Assembly: GCA_020252485.1 (NCBI GenBank)
Contig: JADCCX010000012.1
Span: forward strand, 1 to 64,000
DNA: 64,000 bases
Source: Methylocystis sp.
GTDB taxonomy: Bacteria > Pseudomonadota > Alphaproteobacteria > Rhizobiales > Beijerinckiaceae
Direction of reading: 5' to 3'
Shown: positions 23,929 through 32,825 of the stretch, in pieces
Layout: every line of letters begins with the position of its first letter
How positions within the stretch are numbered: the first letter of the stretch is position 1
Notes under the pieces: model-generated
What the model was told of the DNA's origin: nothing
The model's input: only the letters and a program-made list of their open reading frames with translations
Databases searched by the model: none
Made by a program: the position numbers and the translations under genes

Positions 23929-26199
23929 ATGATGCGAGGGGCGCTAGGTGGCCCGCGCGTCCTGCTCCGGCGGCTTCGCGAGGTCATGGCGGAGCCGGTC
24001 AGCGCGCAGGAGCGGCTCGACAGGATCGTGGTGCTGATCGCGGCCAACATGGTGGCGGAGGTCTGCTCGGTCTACGTGCTGCGCGCCGACGGCACGCTCG
24101 AGCTCTATGCGACGGAGGGCCTGAACCGCGCGGCTGTCCACCTTACCACCATGCGGGCGGGTGAAGGCCTTGTCGGCCTGATCGCGGAGACGGCGGAAGC
24201 CCTCAACATTTCCGACGCGCAGACGCATCCGCGCTATTCCTACAAGCCGGAGACGGGCGAAGAGATCTACAATTCCTTCCTCGGCGTTCCGATCCTGCGG
24301 GCGGGCAACACCATCGGCGTGCTCGTGGTTCAGAATTCGGCGCGGCGCACCTATTCCGAAGAGGAGATGGAGGCGCTGCAGACGACCGCGATGGTCATCG
24401 CGGAGATGGTGGCCGGCGGCGAACTGGAAGCGCTCGCCAATCCGGCCTCGGGCGGCACGGCGCTCCGGCGGCCGCTGATGCTGACGGGTGTGCCGATCGC
24501 CGAGGGCGTGGGGCTCGGCCATGTGGTGCTGCATGAGCCGCGGATCGTCATCAAGAACATGCTGGCCGATGATCCCGCCCAGGAGGACCGCCGGCTGGAG
24601 GAAGCGCTGCTGGCGCTGCAGGCCTCCATCGACGTGCTGATCAGCGGTGATGGACTGGGCCCCGGAGAGCACCGCGAAATCCTCGAGACCTTTCGGATGT
24701 TCGCGCATGACAGGGGCTGGCTCAGGCGCCTGCGGGAAGCCATCGCCTCCGGCCTGACCGCCGAAGCGGCGGTGGAGCGCGTGCAGTCCGATACGCGGGC
24801 GAAGCTGCTCAGGCAGACCGACCCTTATCTGCGCGAAAGGCTGCACGATTTCGACGACCTCGCGAACCGGCTGCTGCATCAGCTCACCGGGGAGGCGTTC
24901 ACCCTTGCGGCGGGTTCGCTGCCGGAGAATGCCATCCTCGTGGCGCGCGCCATGGGTCCCGCGGCGCTGCTCGAGTACGAGCGCTCGCGGCTCAGGGGCC
25001 TCATCCTTGAGGAGGGCGGCGCAACAAGCCATGTCGCCGTCGTGGCGCGGGCGCTCGGCGTGCCCTGCGTCGGCGAGGTGCAGGGCATCACCAGCCTGGT
25101 GGAGCAAGGCGACGCCATCATCGTCGACGGATCGGCCGGTGATGTGCAGGTGCGCCCGCAATCCACCGTTGAGGCGAGCTACGCCGAGAAGGCGCGGATG
25201 CGCGCACGGCGGCAGGAGCAGTATCTGGCGCTCCGCGACCAGCCGGCCGTGACGCGTGACGGCGTGGCCATCGATCTGCAGATGAACGCCGGCCTGCTGG
25301 TCGACATGCCGCAGCTCTCGGAGGTGAATGCGGCGGGGATCGGGCTGTTCCGCACGGAAATCCTGTTCATGGTGGCGCCATCGATGCCGCGCGCGGAGGC
25401 TCAGGAGGCGCTCTATCGCGCCATCCTGCAATCCGCCGGCGGGAGGCCCGTCACGTTCCGCACCCTTGATATCGGCGGCGACAAGATCCTCCCCTACATG
25501 CGCAAGGTCGAGGAGGAGAATCCGGCGCTCGGCTGGCGCGCGATCCGCATCGGACTCGATCGGCCCGCCCTGCTCAAGGCGCAGTTCCGCGCCATCCTCA
25601 AGGCCTGCGCGGGCCGCACGGCGCGCATCATGCTGCCGATGGTCGCGACGGTCGACGAATACCGCCAGGCGAAGGCGATGGTGGAGCGGGAGCGGGCCTA
25701 TCTCGCCAAGCACGGCCACCCGGGGCCCCGCGACGTGAAGCTGGGGGCCATGCTGGAAGTGCCCGCGCTCCTCTTTGATCTGGAAGCGGTGCTGAAGGCC
25801 GTCGATTTCATTTCGGTTGGATCGAATGATCTGATGCAGTTCCTCTTCGCCGTCGACCGCGACAACCGGCGGGTGTCGGGGCGTTTCGATACGCTGAACC
25901 CGGCGATGCTGCGGGCTTTGGCCAATATCGCCCGCATGGCCAGCGAAGCCGGGAAGCCGGTGACGGTTTGCGGCGAGATGGCCGGCCGCCCGATCGAGGC
26001 TCTGGCCCTGCTGGCGCTCGGCTACCGGCAGCTCTCGATGTCACCGGCCGCCATCGGACCCGTGAAGGCGATGGTGCTCGGCACCGATCTTGGCGCAGCG
26101 CGCGCCGCGATTGGGACGATGCTCGGCGATTGCGACGGCTGCGCCTCGCTCAGAAGCAAGATCGCGGCTTACGCCGAAGCCAACAACATCACCGTATAG
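23929..26199 (+). CDS. ptsP: Phosphoenolpyruvate-protein phosphotransferase PtsP (EI-Ntr)
   Basis: 756 aa. N-terminal GAF sensor domain (about 20-160; YNSFLGVPILRAGNTIGVLV), linker, then enzyme I: phosphohistidine loop GGATSHVAVVARALGVPCVG, GIGLFRTEILFM, RTLDIGGDKILPYM, GSNDLMQFLFAVDRDN and the catalytic-cysteine region VTVCGEMAGRP. It starts the nitrogen PTS relay by passing phosphate from PEP to NPr. Single gene here; ptsO and ptsN are not in the window. GAGATCGACATGATG leaves a one-codon start ambiguity. Confidence 0.95.
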   Translation: MMRGALGGPRVLLRRLREVMAEPVSAQERLDRIVVLIAANMVAEVCSVYVLRADGTLELYATEGLNRAAVHLTTMRAGEGLVGLIAETAEALNISDAQTHPRYSYKPETGEEIYNSFLGVPILRAGNTIGVLVVQNSARRTYSEEEMEALQTTAMVIAEMVAGGELEALANPASGGTALRRPLMLTGVPIAEGVGLGHVVLHEPRIVIKNMLADDPAQEDRRLEEALLALQASIDVLISGDGLGPGEHREILETFRMFAHDRGWLRRLREAIASGLTAEAAVERVQSDTRAKLLRQTDPYLRERLHDFDDLANRLLHQLTGEAFTLAAGSLPENAILVARAMGPAALLEYERSRLRGLILEEGGATSHVAVVARALGVPCVGEVQGITSLVEQGDAIIVDGSAGDVQVRPQSTVEASYAEKARMRARRQEQYLALRDQPAVTRDGVAIDLQMNAGLLVDMPQLSEVNAAGIGLFRTEILFMVAPSMPRAEAQEALYRAILQSAGGRPVTFRTLDIGGDKILPYMRKVEEENPALGWRAIRIGLDRPALLKAQFRAILKACAGRTARIMLPMVATVDEYRQAKAMVERERAYLAKHGHPGPRDVKLGAMLEVPALLFDLEAVLKAVDFISVGSNDLMQFLFAVDRDNRRVSGRFDTLNPAMLRALANIARMASEAGKPVTVCGEMAGRPIEALALLALGYRQLSMSPAAIGPVKAMVLGTDLGAARAAIGTMLGDCDGCASLRSKIAAYAEANNITV

Positions 26200-26222
26200 A
26201 CCGGTTTTGCCGACCCCAAGGG

Positions 26223-26873
26223 TCAGCGCCCTTCCGTCAGCAGGATCTTCACGGCGAAAGCGCCGAAGATTCCGGCGAACAGATAATCAATGATCCGCAT
26301 GATCTGCGGCCTGCGCTTCAGGCCGGTCACGACACGCTCCGCTCCCAGAATCATCAGGATGCCAAGGGGAATGCTGAAAACGATGAAATAGAGGCCGAGG
26401 AAGGCGAGCTTGCGCGCTGCGAAAGGATCGGCGGCGGAGACGAACTGGGGCAGGAAGGTGACGAAGAAAAGCACCACCTTGGGATTGGAGAGATTGACCA
26501 TCACCCCCAGCCAGAACACCCGCATGAAGGATATCTCCCTGGCGCCCTCGTTGCGAACATTGAGCGCGGAACCGTTGCGGATGGCATCCAGCGCGAGCCA
26601 GGCGAGATAAAGCGCGCCCACGATCTTGATGACGAGGAATGCCGTTGGCGAAGCGGCGATGAGCGCCGAAAGGCCCACCGCCGCGAGCACTGTATGGATC
26701 AGCGTGCCGAGCGAGGCGCCCAGCATCGAGGCGATGCCGGCCTCCCGGCCGCCGGCCATCGTGCGCGAGAGAAAGAGGCTCATGTCCGGCCCGGGCGTGG
26801 CGAACAGGATGAAGCAGGCCAACGAATAGGCCGCCATGACGGACGCCGGCGGCACGAAGCTCGTGAAATCCAT
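26223..26873 (-). CDS. LysE/RhtB-family amino-acid exporter
   Basis: 216 aa, six hydrophobic segments. Family signature FATPGPDMSLFLSRTMAGGR near the N-terminus, then GIASMLGASLGTLIHTVLAA and FWLGVMVNLSNPKVVLFFVT. Members export amino acids or small metabolites; the substrate cannot be told from sequence. Convergent with ptsP (23-bp gap containing a small GACCC-CAA-GGGTC hairpin). Confidence 0.9.
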   Translation of the reverse strand: MDFTSFVPPASVMAAYSLACFILFATPGPDMSLFLSRTMAGGREAGIASMLGASLGTLIHTVLAAVGLSALIAASPTAFLVIKIVGALYLAWLALDAIRNGSALNVRNEGAREISFMRVFWLGVMVNLSNPKVVLFFVTFLPQFVSAADPFAARKLAFLGLYFIVFSIPLGILMILGAERVVTGLKRRPQIMRIIDYLFAGIFGAFAVKILLTEGR

Positions 26874-26883
26874 GTCCCTGCCT

Positions 26884-26956
26884 TAGAGCATGGCGCCATG
26901 AGATGGAACCAAATCCGCTCCGTCGCTGTGGTTCCATCTCATGGCGCCATGCTCTA
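26884..26956. repeat. Long perfect inverted repeat (28-bp arms)
   Basis: The arm 26884-26911 begins TAGAGCATGGCGCCATGAG and is the exact reverse complement of 26929-26956, which ends GCGCCATGCTCTA; the loop is 17 nt. It begins TAGAGCA like the repeats at 973 and 1538, suggesting one family of palindromic elements. It lies in the divergent lysE/gltX intergenic region, 10 bp before the gltX start. Confidence 0.9.
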
Positions 26957-26966
26957 GAAGCGTCGC

Positions 26967-28310
26967 ATGACCAAGACGCTCCGCTTCGCGCCCTCGCCAA
27001 CGGGCTATCTTCACATCGGCAACGCCCGGCCGGCATTGTGGAACTGGCTGCTGGCCAAACAGGCGGGCGGAACCTTCATTCTCCGCCTGGACGACACCGA
27101 TCGCGAGCGCTCCACCGAGGCCTATGCCGACGCGATCAGCGAGGACCTCGCCTGGCTTGGCATCAGGCCCGACAGATTCGAGCGGCAGTCGGACCGCATC
27201 GGGCGCTACGCCGAAGCGTTTGCAAGCCTCAAGGCGGCAGGGCTGGTTTATCCGGCCTACGAGACGCCGGATGAACTCGATCGGAAACGCAAGCGGCTGC
27301 AGGCGCGCGGCTTGCCGCCGGTCTATGACCGGGCCGCGCTCACGCTATCGGCCGAGGAGCGGGCAGCGCTGGAAGCGCAAGGGCGAAAGCCGCATTGGCG
27401 GTTCAGGCTGTCCGGCGAGCCCGTCACCTGGGACGATGGCGTTCGCGGTCCTGTCCGGATAGAGACCAGCGCGCTCTCCGATCCGGTGCTGGTGCGGGAG
27501 GATGGCACGGTGCTCTATACCTTCGCCTCGGTCGTCGACGACATCGAGATGGGTGTCACCGATGTTGTGCGCGGGGAGGATCATGTGGCGAACACGGGCG
27601 TCCAGATCGAATTGTTCAGGGCGCTGGGCGCAATTCCGCCGCGCTTTGCCCACCACAATCTCATCGTCGCCGCAACCGGTGAGGAGATGTCGAAGCGCAA
27701 GGGCACGCTGACCCTGCGCTCGCTCCGGGAAGCCGGCGCAGAACCGACAGCCGTTGCCAGCGTCGCCGTGCTCGCCGGCACATCGAACCCTGTCCGGCCC
27801 TTGCAGCGGCTGGAAGAGCTGACCGATCTCATCGCGCTCGATCAGCTCTCGCGCGCGCCGACCAAATTCGATCCCGCGGAGATCATGAACCTTACGGCGA
27901 AGACCCTGCACGAAATGCCCTACGCGGCCGTGCAGCAGCGGCTTGCCGCGCTAGGGCTGCCGGAGACGCAGGCGGAGGCATTCTGGCTCGCCATCCGCGG
28001 CAATCTCACGACGCTTGGCGATGCGGCCGCCTGGCGCGACCGCGTCTTCGGCGCAGCCGCCGGGGAGATCACCGATCCTGCCTATGTGGCGATGGCGACC
28101 GGCCTTCTGCCGCAGGAGCCGTGGGACGCCGCCACCTGGCGCGGCTGGACGGAGGCGGTGAAGCTCGCCTCAGGCCGCAAGGGCAAGGCGCTCTACATGC
28201 CGCTCCGGCAGGCCATCACGGGCCTGGACCACGGCCCGGAGTTGGCGGCGCTCCTGCCGCTGATGGGTCGGGCGAAAGTTCTGGCGCGATTACGCGGACG
28301 CTCCGCTTGA
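26967..28310 (+). CDS. gltX: Glutamate-tRNA ligase
   Basis: 447 aa class I synthetase. [15 protein letters not shown] (7-21) holds the HIGH-type motif (HIGN), [10 protein letters not shown] follows, then [12 protein letters not shown] and the KMSKS-type [10 protein letters not shown]. It charges tRNA with glutamate; many alphaproteobacteria carry two GltX proteins, one acting on tRNA-Gln, and I cannot say which this is. Full length, so not the short Glu-Q synthetase. The last 95 nt overlap the 3' end of the convergent DUF2865 gene. Confidence 0.92.
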   Translation: MTKTLRFAPSPTGYLHIGNARPALWNWLLAKQAGGTFILRLDDTDRERSTEAYADAISEDLAWLGIRPDRFERQSDRIGRYAEAFASLKAAGLVYPAYETPDELDRKRKRLQARGLPPVYDRAALTLSAEERAALEAQGRKPHWRFRLSGEPVTWDDGVRGPVRIETSALSDPVLVREDGTVLYTFASVVDDIEMGVTDVVRGEDHVANTGVQIELFRALGAIPPRFAHHNLIVAATGEEMSKRKGTLTLRSLREAGAEPTAVASVAVLAGTSNPVRPLQRLEELTDLIALDQLSRAPTKFDPAEIMNLTAKTLHEMPYAAVQQRLAALGLPETQAEAFWLAIRGNLTTLGDAAAWRDRVFGAAAGEITDPAYVAMATGLLPQEPWDAATWRGWTEAVKLASGRKGKALYMPLRQAITGLDHGPELAALLPLMGRAKVLARLRGRSA

Positions 28311-29403
28311 GGCCGTCGCGGCCGCGCATCTCGCGCACGACCCCCTGATCGCCGGGGATAAGCCTGTCAGCCGGCACATCCGGAGGCAGGGGCGGCGCCG
28401 TCGGCATGGGAGGCGGCCGGTTGCCGAACAGCCGCTCATCGCGCCGTCTGCCGGGAATGGGCGTCATGCCCCTGAGCGGCGCATCGGCCTGGCCGGCTGG
28501 ATCGCCGTTCAGGATGTCGAAGCTATTGGGCTGGCCGGCTGGATCGCCGTTCAGGATGCCGAAGCCATTTGGCTGGCCGGAATCCTCCGGATTGATGATC
28601 ACGGATTGTCGCTCGCCCCAGGTCTCGCCCTGCGGTAGGCAGGAGCAGCTGGCGTCGTAGCTTTTGCGGTACCGGAAGGCATTGCGCGTATCGGCATAAA
28701 GGGCGCCTGCGCTGTCGCGGGCGTCCTCAATACGGTTGGTCTGGAAGAATAACTTCGTTTTGGCTGCCGGGCACAGCGACTGACAGAGCGAATCCCCCTC
28801 GTCCCGCAACAAAGCGTTGCGGTTTTCGAGCGGGAAGAAAAAGCCGTCGCACATGCGCACGCAAATCGGCTTGCCCCGTAACCGGCTCACGGTGGGCGGC
28901 CGGTCGATGTCGAGCGTGTCGAGTTCGCTGCGGAGGCGGATGCCAGTGTCGAAGAGGCCAGCCGTCAGCGGCACCGAGCGGGGCTCCGGCGGCTGCGGCG
29001 GCGTCCGGCAATTGTAGGCGATATGCATCGACTGGAGTTGCCGTCGCCGCACCCCGTTCGGAGGAGCGGCGGCCTGGCTCTGCGCCTGCAAGTCAGCGAG
29101 TTGGGCGCGATAGCCCCGGCATTCCGGCGGAGCGCTCGCGATGAAGAAAAGGCCGGTTCGATCGCAGCCGATGGAGCGCATATGGGCAAAGAGCCTCTGC
29201 GCCTCGACCGCGGCGCGCTGGGCCCTTTGCTGCTCGCGGGCCGAAGACGCCCGGCTGCCCGCCGCGAGCTCGGCCTCGATGGCGCGGCAGATATCGGCAA
29301 AGGCCGCGCCGCCGAGCATGAGAAGCATGCCGAAGGCCGCCATGAGCCGCCGCAGCGGGGAGCGAATGCAAACCGATCGTGGCATGAACTCCAGCCTTTG
29401 CAT
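28216..29403 (-). CDS. DUF2865-domain exported protein
   Basis: 395 aa. Signal-peptide-like hydrophobic stretch (about 20-36, [15 protein letters not shown]), then Ala/Arg/Gln-rich helices and the DUF2865 core with [12 protein letters not shown] (the usual start of the domain), [15 protein letters not shown] and cysteine pairs such as [11 protein letters not shown]. Near residues 278-310 a 13-residue unit is repeated ([14 protein letters not shown], then [14 protein letters not shown]). The C-terminus is proline-rich and runs 95 nt into the gltX 3' end; after RVIAPEL the tail may be a read-through extension. Function unknown. Confidence 0.8.
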   Translation of the reverse strand: MQRLEFMPRSVCIRSPLRRLMAAFGMLLMLGGAAFADICRAIEAELAAGSRASSAREQQRAQRAAVEAQRLFAHMRSIGCDRTGLFFIASAPPECRGYRAQLADLQAQSQAAAPPNGVRRRQLQSMHIAYNCRTPPQPPEPRSVPLTAGLFDTGIRLRSELDTLDIDRPPTVSRLRGKPICVRMCDGFFFPLENRNALLRDEGDSLCQSLCPAAKTKLFFQTNRIEDARDSAGALYADTRNAFRYRKSYDASCSCLPQGETWGERQSVIINPEDSGQPNGFGILNGDPAGQPNSFDILNGDPAGQADAPLRGMTPIPGRRRDERLFGNRPPPMPTAPPLPPDVPADRLIPGDQGVVREMRGRDGLKRSVRVIAPELSPDPSAAGAPPTPGRGPGP

Positions 29404-29470
29404 GCACTCTCGCGGGCGGCGGCTATGACGGAAACCCTCCTATCATGCCCTGTGCTGCGTTAGCGTCCGG

Positions 29471-29938
29471 TTAAATCCGGCGCAGCTTCAGGGCCTCTTC
29501 GGTCAAGCGATCGATGATCATGTCCAGTTGCCGCCGCTGCGGCTCGTCGAGGGCCGCCAGGAGATCTGTCTGATAGGCGAGGGCGAGCGGCACGATCTCG
29601 CCATAGACGGCGATGCCGGCTGGCGTCAGCGCGATGAAGGCCTCGCGCTTGTCCTGCGGGTTGGGCGACCGCTCGACCAGCCCGCGCGCCTGCAATTGCA
29701 TGAGGGCGCGGCTGACTTTGGTCTTGTGCATCTGGCTGTGCTCGCCGATCGCCTTGGCCGTCGCGCGGCCGAACTGGCCGAGCGTCGCAATCACCCGCCA
29801 GCCGGGGATATCGAGCCCGAAGCGGGCCGAATAGACGCGCGCCAGCCCTTCGCTGACTCTGGCGGCGGCGACGTTCAGGCGATAGGGCAGGAAATCTTCG
29901 AGCAGCAGCTGAACCGGCGGCTCGGGCTCGCCTGTCAT
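29471..29938 (-). CDS. MarR-family transcriptional regulator
   Basis: 155 aa winged-helix regulator. IPGWRVIATLGQFGRATAKA, then QMHKTKVSRALMQLQARGLV and ERSPNPQDKREAFIALTPAG form the MarR HTH and wing. The upstream FAH gene overlaps its start by ATGA, so they are co-transcribed, and aromatic-compound-degradation control is likely (as with HmgR-type MarR proteins). Ligand unknown. Confidence 0.9.
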   Translation of the reverse strand: MTGEPEPPVQLLLEDFLPYRLNVAAARVSEGLARVYSARFGLDIPGWRVIATLGQFGRATAKAIGEHSQMHKTKVSRALMQLQARGLVERSPNPQDKREAFIALTPAGIAVYGEIVPLALAYQTDLLAALDEPQRRQLDMIIDRLTEEALKLRRI

Positions 29939-30960
29939 GCCGCGGCAGGCTCGTAGCGGGCGACTTTCTGCTCAATGGCGCCGAAGATTGAATGGCGCCG
30001 GCTGTCCATCATCTCGATGCGCACTGTGTCGCCGATGGCCATGAATGGCGTGATGGGCTTGCCATGGCGGAGCGCCTCCACTGTGCGCTGCTCGGCGATG
30101 CAGGCATAGCCATGGCCGCCCTCGTTGATGGGCAGGCCCGGCCCGTCGTTGACGTCCTTGTTCGAGACCGTGCCGGAGCCGATCACCGTTCCCGCCGTGA
30201 GCGGGCGCGTCCTTGCCGCATGGGCGATGAGATCACCGAACGAGAAGGTCATGTCGACGCCGGCGTTGGGCCGGCCGAAAAGCGCGCCGTTGAGCATCAC
30301 GACCAGCGGCAGCAGCACCTTGCCGCCAAGCCAATGCTCGCCCAATTCGTCGGGCGTGACCGCCACCGGCGAGAAGGCCGAGGACGGCTTCGACTGGAAG
30401 AAGCCGAAGCCCTTGCCGATCTCCTCCGGGATGAGGTTGCGCAGCGAGACATCGTTGACCAGCATGATCAGCCGGACATAGGCAATGGCGTCTGCCGGCG
30501 AGATGCCCATCGGCACGTCCCCGGTGATGACGGCGATCTCGCCCTCGAAGTCGACGCCATGCGCCTCATCGGCGATCGGGACTGCGTCGCGCGGGCCAAG
30601 GAAGCTGTCCGAGCCGCCCTGGTACATTAGCGGATCGGTCCAGAAGCTGCGCGGCATCTCGGCCTGCCGGGCTTTGCGCACCAGTTCGACGTGGTTCACA
30701 TAGGCCGAACCATCCGCCCATTGGTAGGCGCGCGGCAGCGGGCTTTCGCATTGCCGCTCGTGAAAGCGCTCGGTGGGCACGGCATTGCTTTCGATCGCCT
30801 GAGCCAGATCCTGCAGGCGCGGTCCGGCGTAATCCCAGCTGTCGAGCGCCTCCTGCAGGGTTCTCGCCGCGAAGGAGGCATCGGTGCAGCGGGTGAGATC
30901 ACGGGAAACGACAACAAGCCGGCCATCCCTGGTGCCGTTCTTCAAAGTCGCAAGCTTCAT
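29935..30960 (-). CDS. Fumarylacetoacetate hydrolase family protein
   Basis: 341 aa from the ATG at 30960 (MKLATLKNGTRDGRLVVVSR). FAH fold: metal-site region DFEGEIAVITGDVPMG, FGFFQSKPSSAFSPVAVTPD and TAGTVIGSGTVSNKD near the C-terminus. This two-domain form with the N-terminal CESPLPRAYQW block is the bacterial fumarylacetoacetase-like branch of tyrosine/homogentisate degradation, but other acylpyruvate hydrolases share it. A longer frame to 31128 would run across the divergent promoter region. Confidence 0.87.
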   Translation of the reverse strand: MKLATLKNGTRDGRLVVVSRDLTRCTDASFAARTLQEALDSWDYAGPRLQDLAQAIESNAVPTERFHERQCESPLPRAYQWADGSAYVNHVELVRKARQAEMPRSFWTDPLMYQGGSDSFLGPRDAVPIADEAHGVDFEGEIAVITGDVPMGISPADAIAYVRLIMLVNDVSLRNLIPEEIGKGFGFFQSKPSSAFSPVAVTPDELGEHWLGGKVLLPLVVMLNGALFGRPNAGVDMTFSFGDLIAHAARTRPLTAGTVIGSGTVSNKDVNDGPGLPINEGGHGYACIAEQRTVEALRHGKPITPFMAIGDTVRIEMMDSRRHSIFGAIEQKVARYEPAAA

Positions 30961-31045
30961 TGTCGGGAACCCGGGTTTGTGCTTGTTTGGATGTAAGGTC
31001 GCGGACCGAAGGCCATAAGACAACCTTTCCAGGAGAAATTGTCCA

Positions 31046-32131
31046 ATGAAAAGACGCGGTTTTCTGACGGGCGGCGCATTCGCGGCTGCGGCAGCCACCA
31101 TCGCCAGGCCTGCCATCGCCCAGTCCATGCCCGAGGTGAAATGGCGTCTGACCTCGAGCTTTCCGAAATCGCTCGATACGATCTACGGCACGGCGGAGAC
31201 ATTCTCGCGCTATCTGAGCGAGGCCACGGACGGCAAGTTCCAGGTGCAGACCTTCGCGGCCGGCGAGATCGTGCCCGGTCTCCAGGCGCTCGACGCTGCC
31301 TCCAACGGCACCGTGGAATGCGCGCATACGCCCACCTATTTCTACACCGGCAAGGAGCCGGCGCTGGCGCTGGGCACCGGCCTTCCCTGGGGCCTGAATG
31401 CGCGACATCAGCATTCCTGGTGGCATTTTGCGGGGGGCGAGGCGATCGTCAACGAGGCGCTCGGCAAGTTCAACACGGTGGGCGTTGTCTGCGGCAATTC
31501 CGGCACGCAGATGGGCGGCTGGTTCCGCAAGGAGATCCTGACGCTCGATGATCTGAAAGGCCTCAAGTTCCGCATCGGCGGCACCGGCGGGGCCGTGCTC
31601 GCCAAGCTCGGCGTCGTGCCGCAGCAGATCGCGGCGGGCGACATCTATCCGGCGCTGGAGCGCGGCACGCTCGATGCGGTCGAGTTCGTCGGCCCCTACG
31701 ATGACGAGAAGCTCGGCTTCAACAAGGTGGCGAAATACTATTATTATCCCGGCTTCTGGGAAGGCGGCGCCATGCTCCACCTCGTCATCAACAAGGATGC
31801 CTGGGAGAAGCTGCCGAAACTCTACCAGAACAACCTCAAAATGTGCGCCGAGGCGGCCAACAACTGGATGCTGGGGAAATATGACGCCGTGAATGCGCCG
31901 GCCTTGCGCCGCCTGGTCGCCGGCGGCACGGAGCTCAGGGCCTTCCCGCTGCCCGTGCTGGATGCGTCATGGAAGGCGGCGGAGGAGGTCTATGCCGAAT
32001 ATTCGGCCCGCAGCCCGCTCTTCAAGAAGGGCTACGAATCGATGATCGCCTTCCGGCAGGAGCAATACACCTGGGCCCAGATCGCGGAGTTTTCCTTTGA
32101 TTCTTATCAGATCAGGCAGCTCAGGCGGTAG
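31046..32131 (+). CDS. TRAP transporter periplasmic binding protein (DctP family)
   Basis: 361 aa. Twin-arginine signal peptide (KRRGFLTGGAFAAAAATIAR, cleavage near AIAQ). DctP fold with the specificity arginine in GLKFRIGGTGGAVLAKLGVV, and GDIYPALERGTLDAVEFVGP. This is the subgroup related to 2-oxoacid/lactate binding proteins. No DctQ/DctM membrane genes are near, so it is an orphan binding protein. Divergent from the FAH/MarR operon across 85 bp. Confidence 0.88.
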   Translation: MKRRGFLTGGAFAAAAATIARPAIAQSMPEVKWRLTSSFPKSLDTIYGTAETFSRYLSEATDGKFQVQTFAAGEIVPGLQALDAASNGTVECAHTPTYFYTGKEPALALGTGLPWGLNARHQHSWWHFAGGEAIVNEALGKFNTVGVVCGNSGTQMGGWFRKEILTLDDLKGLKFRIGGTGGAVLAKLGVVPQQIAAGDIYPALERGTLDAVEFVGPYDDEKLGFNKVAKYYYYPGFWEGGAMLHLVINKDAWEKLPKLYQNNLKMCAEAANNWMLGKYDAVNAPALRRLVAGGTELRAFPLPVLDASWKAAEEVYAEYSARSPLFKKGYESMIAFRQEQYTWAQIAEFSFDSYQIRQLRR

Positions 32132-32164
32132 GGTGAATCCTCTTTACATTATACGCACTCCGTA

Positions 32165-32179
32165 ATACGATTATCGTAT
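32165..32179. promoter_or_regulatory. Palindromic operator of the second higBA
   Basis: ATACGATTATCGTAT is a 15-bp palindrome overlapping the ATG of the toxin gene, with TTTACA (32143-32148) upstream as a candidate -35. The ATACG/CGTAT arms resemble those of the first module at 6833-6846. Confidence 0.5.
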
Positions 32180-32456
32180 GATCAAATCGATCAGGGGAAG
32201 TGCGACGCGCCAGTTCATCGAGACCGGCAAGTCGAGATTCTCGGGATTGAACGTGCGTCTTGCGGACAAGCGGCTATATGATCTTTCCAAGGCTGCGTCG
32301 CTTCAGGAACTGAGCCCGCTTAACAGTTTTGGGCTTCACAAACTGAAAGGTGACCGAAGCGGCTTCTGGGCGATCAAGGTCAATGGCCCTTGGCGGATTG
32401 TGTTCCGGTTCGCGGACGGCGACGCCTTCGACGTCGAGATTGTCGATTATCATTGA
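32178..32456 (+). CDS. higB: HigB/RelE-fold toxin (second module)
   Basis: 92 aa. MIKSIRGSATRQFIETGKSR, LYDLSKAASLQELSPL, LHKLKGDRSGFWAIKVNGPW and RIVFRF...DVEIVDYH are standard for HigB mRNA interferases. Twelve bp ahead of the antitoxin gene. Different enough from the 6541-6822 copy that this is a separate acquisition, not a recent duplication. Confidence 0.88.
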   Translation: MIKSIRGSATRQFIETGKSRFSGLNVRLADKRLYDLSKAASLQELSPLNSFGLHKLKGDRSGFWAIKVNGPWRIVFRFADGDAFDVEIVDYH

Positions 32457-32468
32457 GGGGTTAGCGCG

Positions 32469-32789
32469 ATGAGCGACGATGAGATTTTCCATGCCCCACC
32501 GGGCGGCTTCAAGCTCCGCCCTGTGCATCCCGGCGAGACGCTGGGCGAGGAACTGGAGGTCCGCGGCCTCTCGGCCCACGCCTTTGCATTGAAGCTCCGC
32601 GTGCCCGCCAACCGCATCACCGGGATCATCAACGGCAAGCGCGGCATCTCGGCGGAGACGGCGCTGAGGCTGGGCCGCTATTTCGGCAATCCGGCGGAGT
32701 TCTGGATGCGGCTGCAGGCCGGCTATGATCTGGCCGTGGCGGAACGCGACGTCGGTGAGAAGGTGATGCGGGAGGTGGAGGCGGCGTAG
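32469..32789 (+). CDS. higA: HigA-type antitoxin (second module)
   Basis: 106 aa. VHPGETLGEELEVRGLSAHA, LRVPANRITGIINGKRGISA and TALRLGRYFGNPAEFWMRLQ are the HigA HTH and dimer regions. Follows higB in the usual order, with AGGGG-type sequence before the ATG. Convergent with the frameshifted A/T-richer gene. Confidence 0.88.
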   Translation: MSDDEIFHAPPGGFKLRPVHPGETLGEELEVRGLSAHAFALKLRVPANRITGIINGKRGISAETALRLGRYFGNPAEFWMRLQAGYDLAVAERDVGEKVMREVEAA

Positions 32790-32825
32790 TGGCTGGCTGA
32801 CGACGACCGTCCGCCAATGAAACGG

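Noticed and set aside
18862-25719. Long antisense frames opposite the GGDEF-EAL gene (+, 613 codons) and ptsP (-, 591 codons)
   Set aside because: Same artefact of high GC; the sense frames carry complete catalytic motifs.
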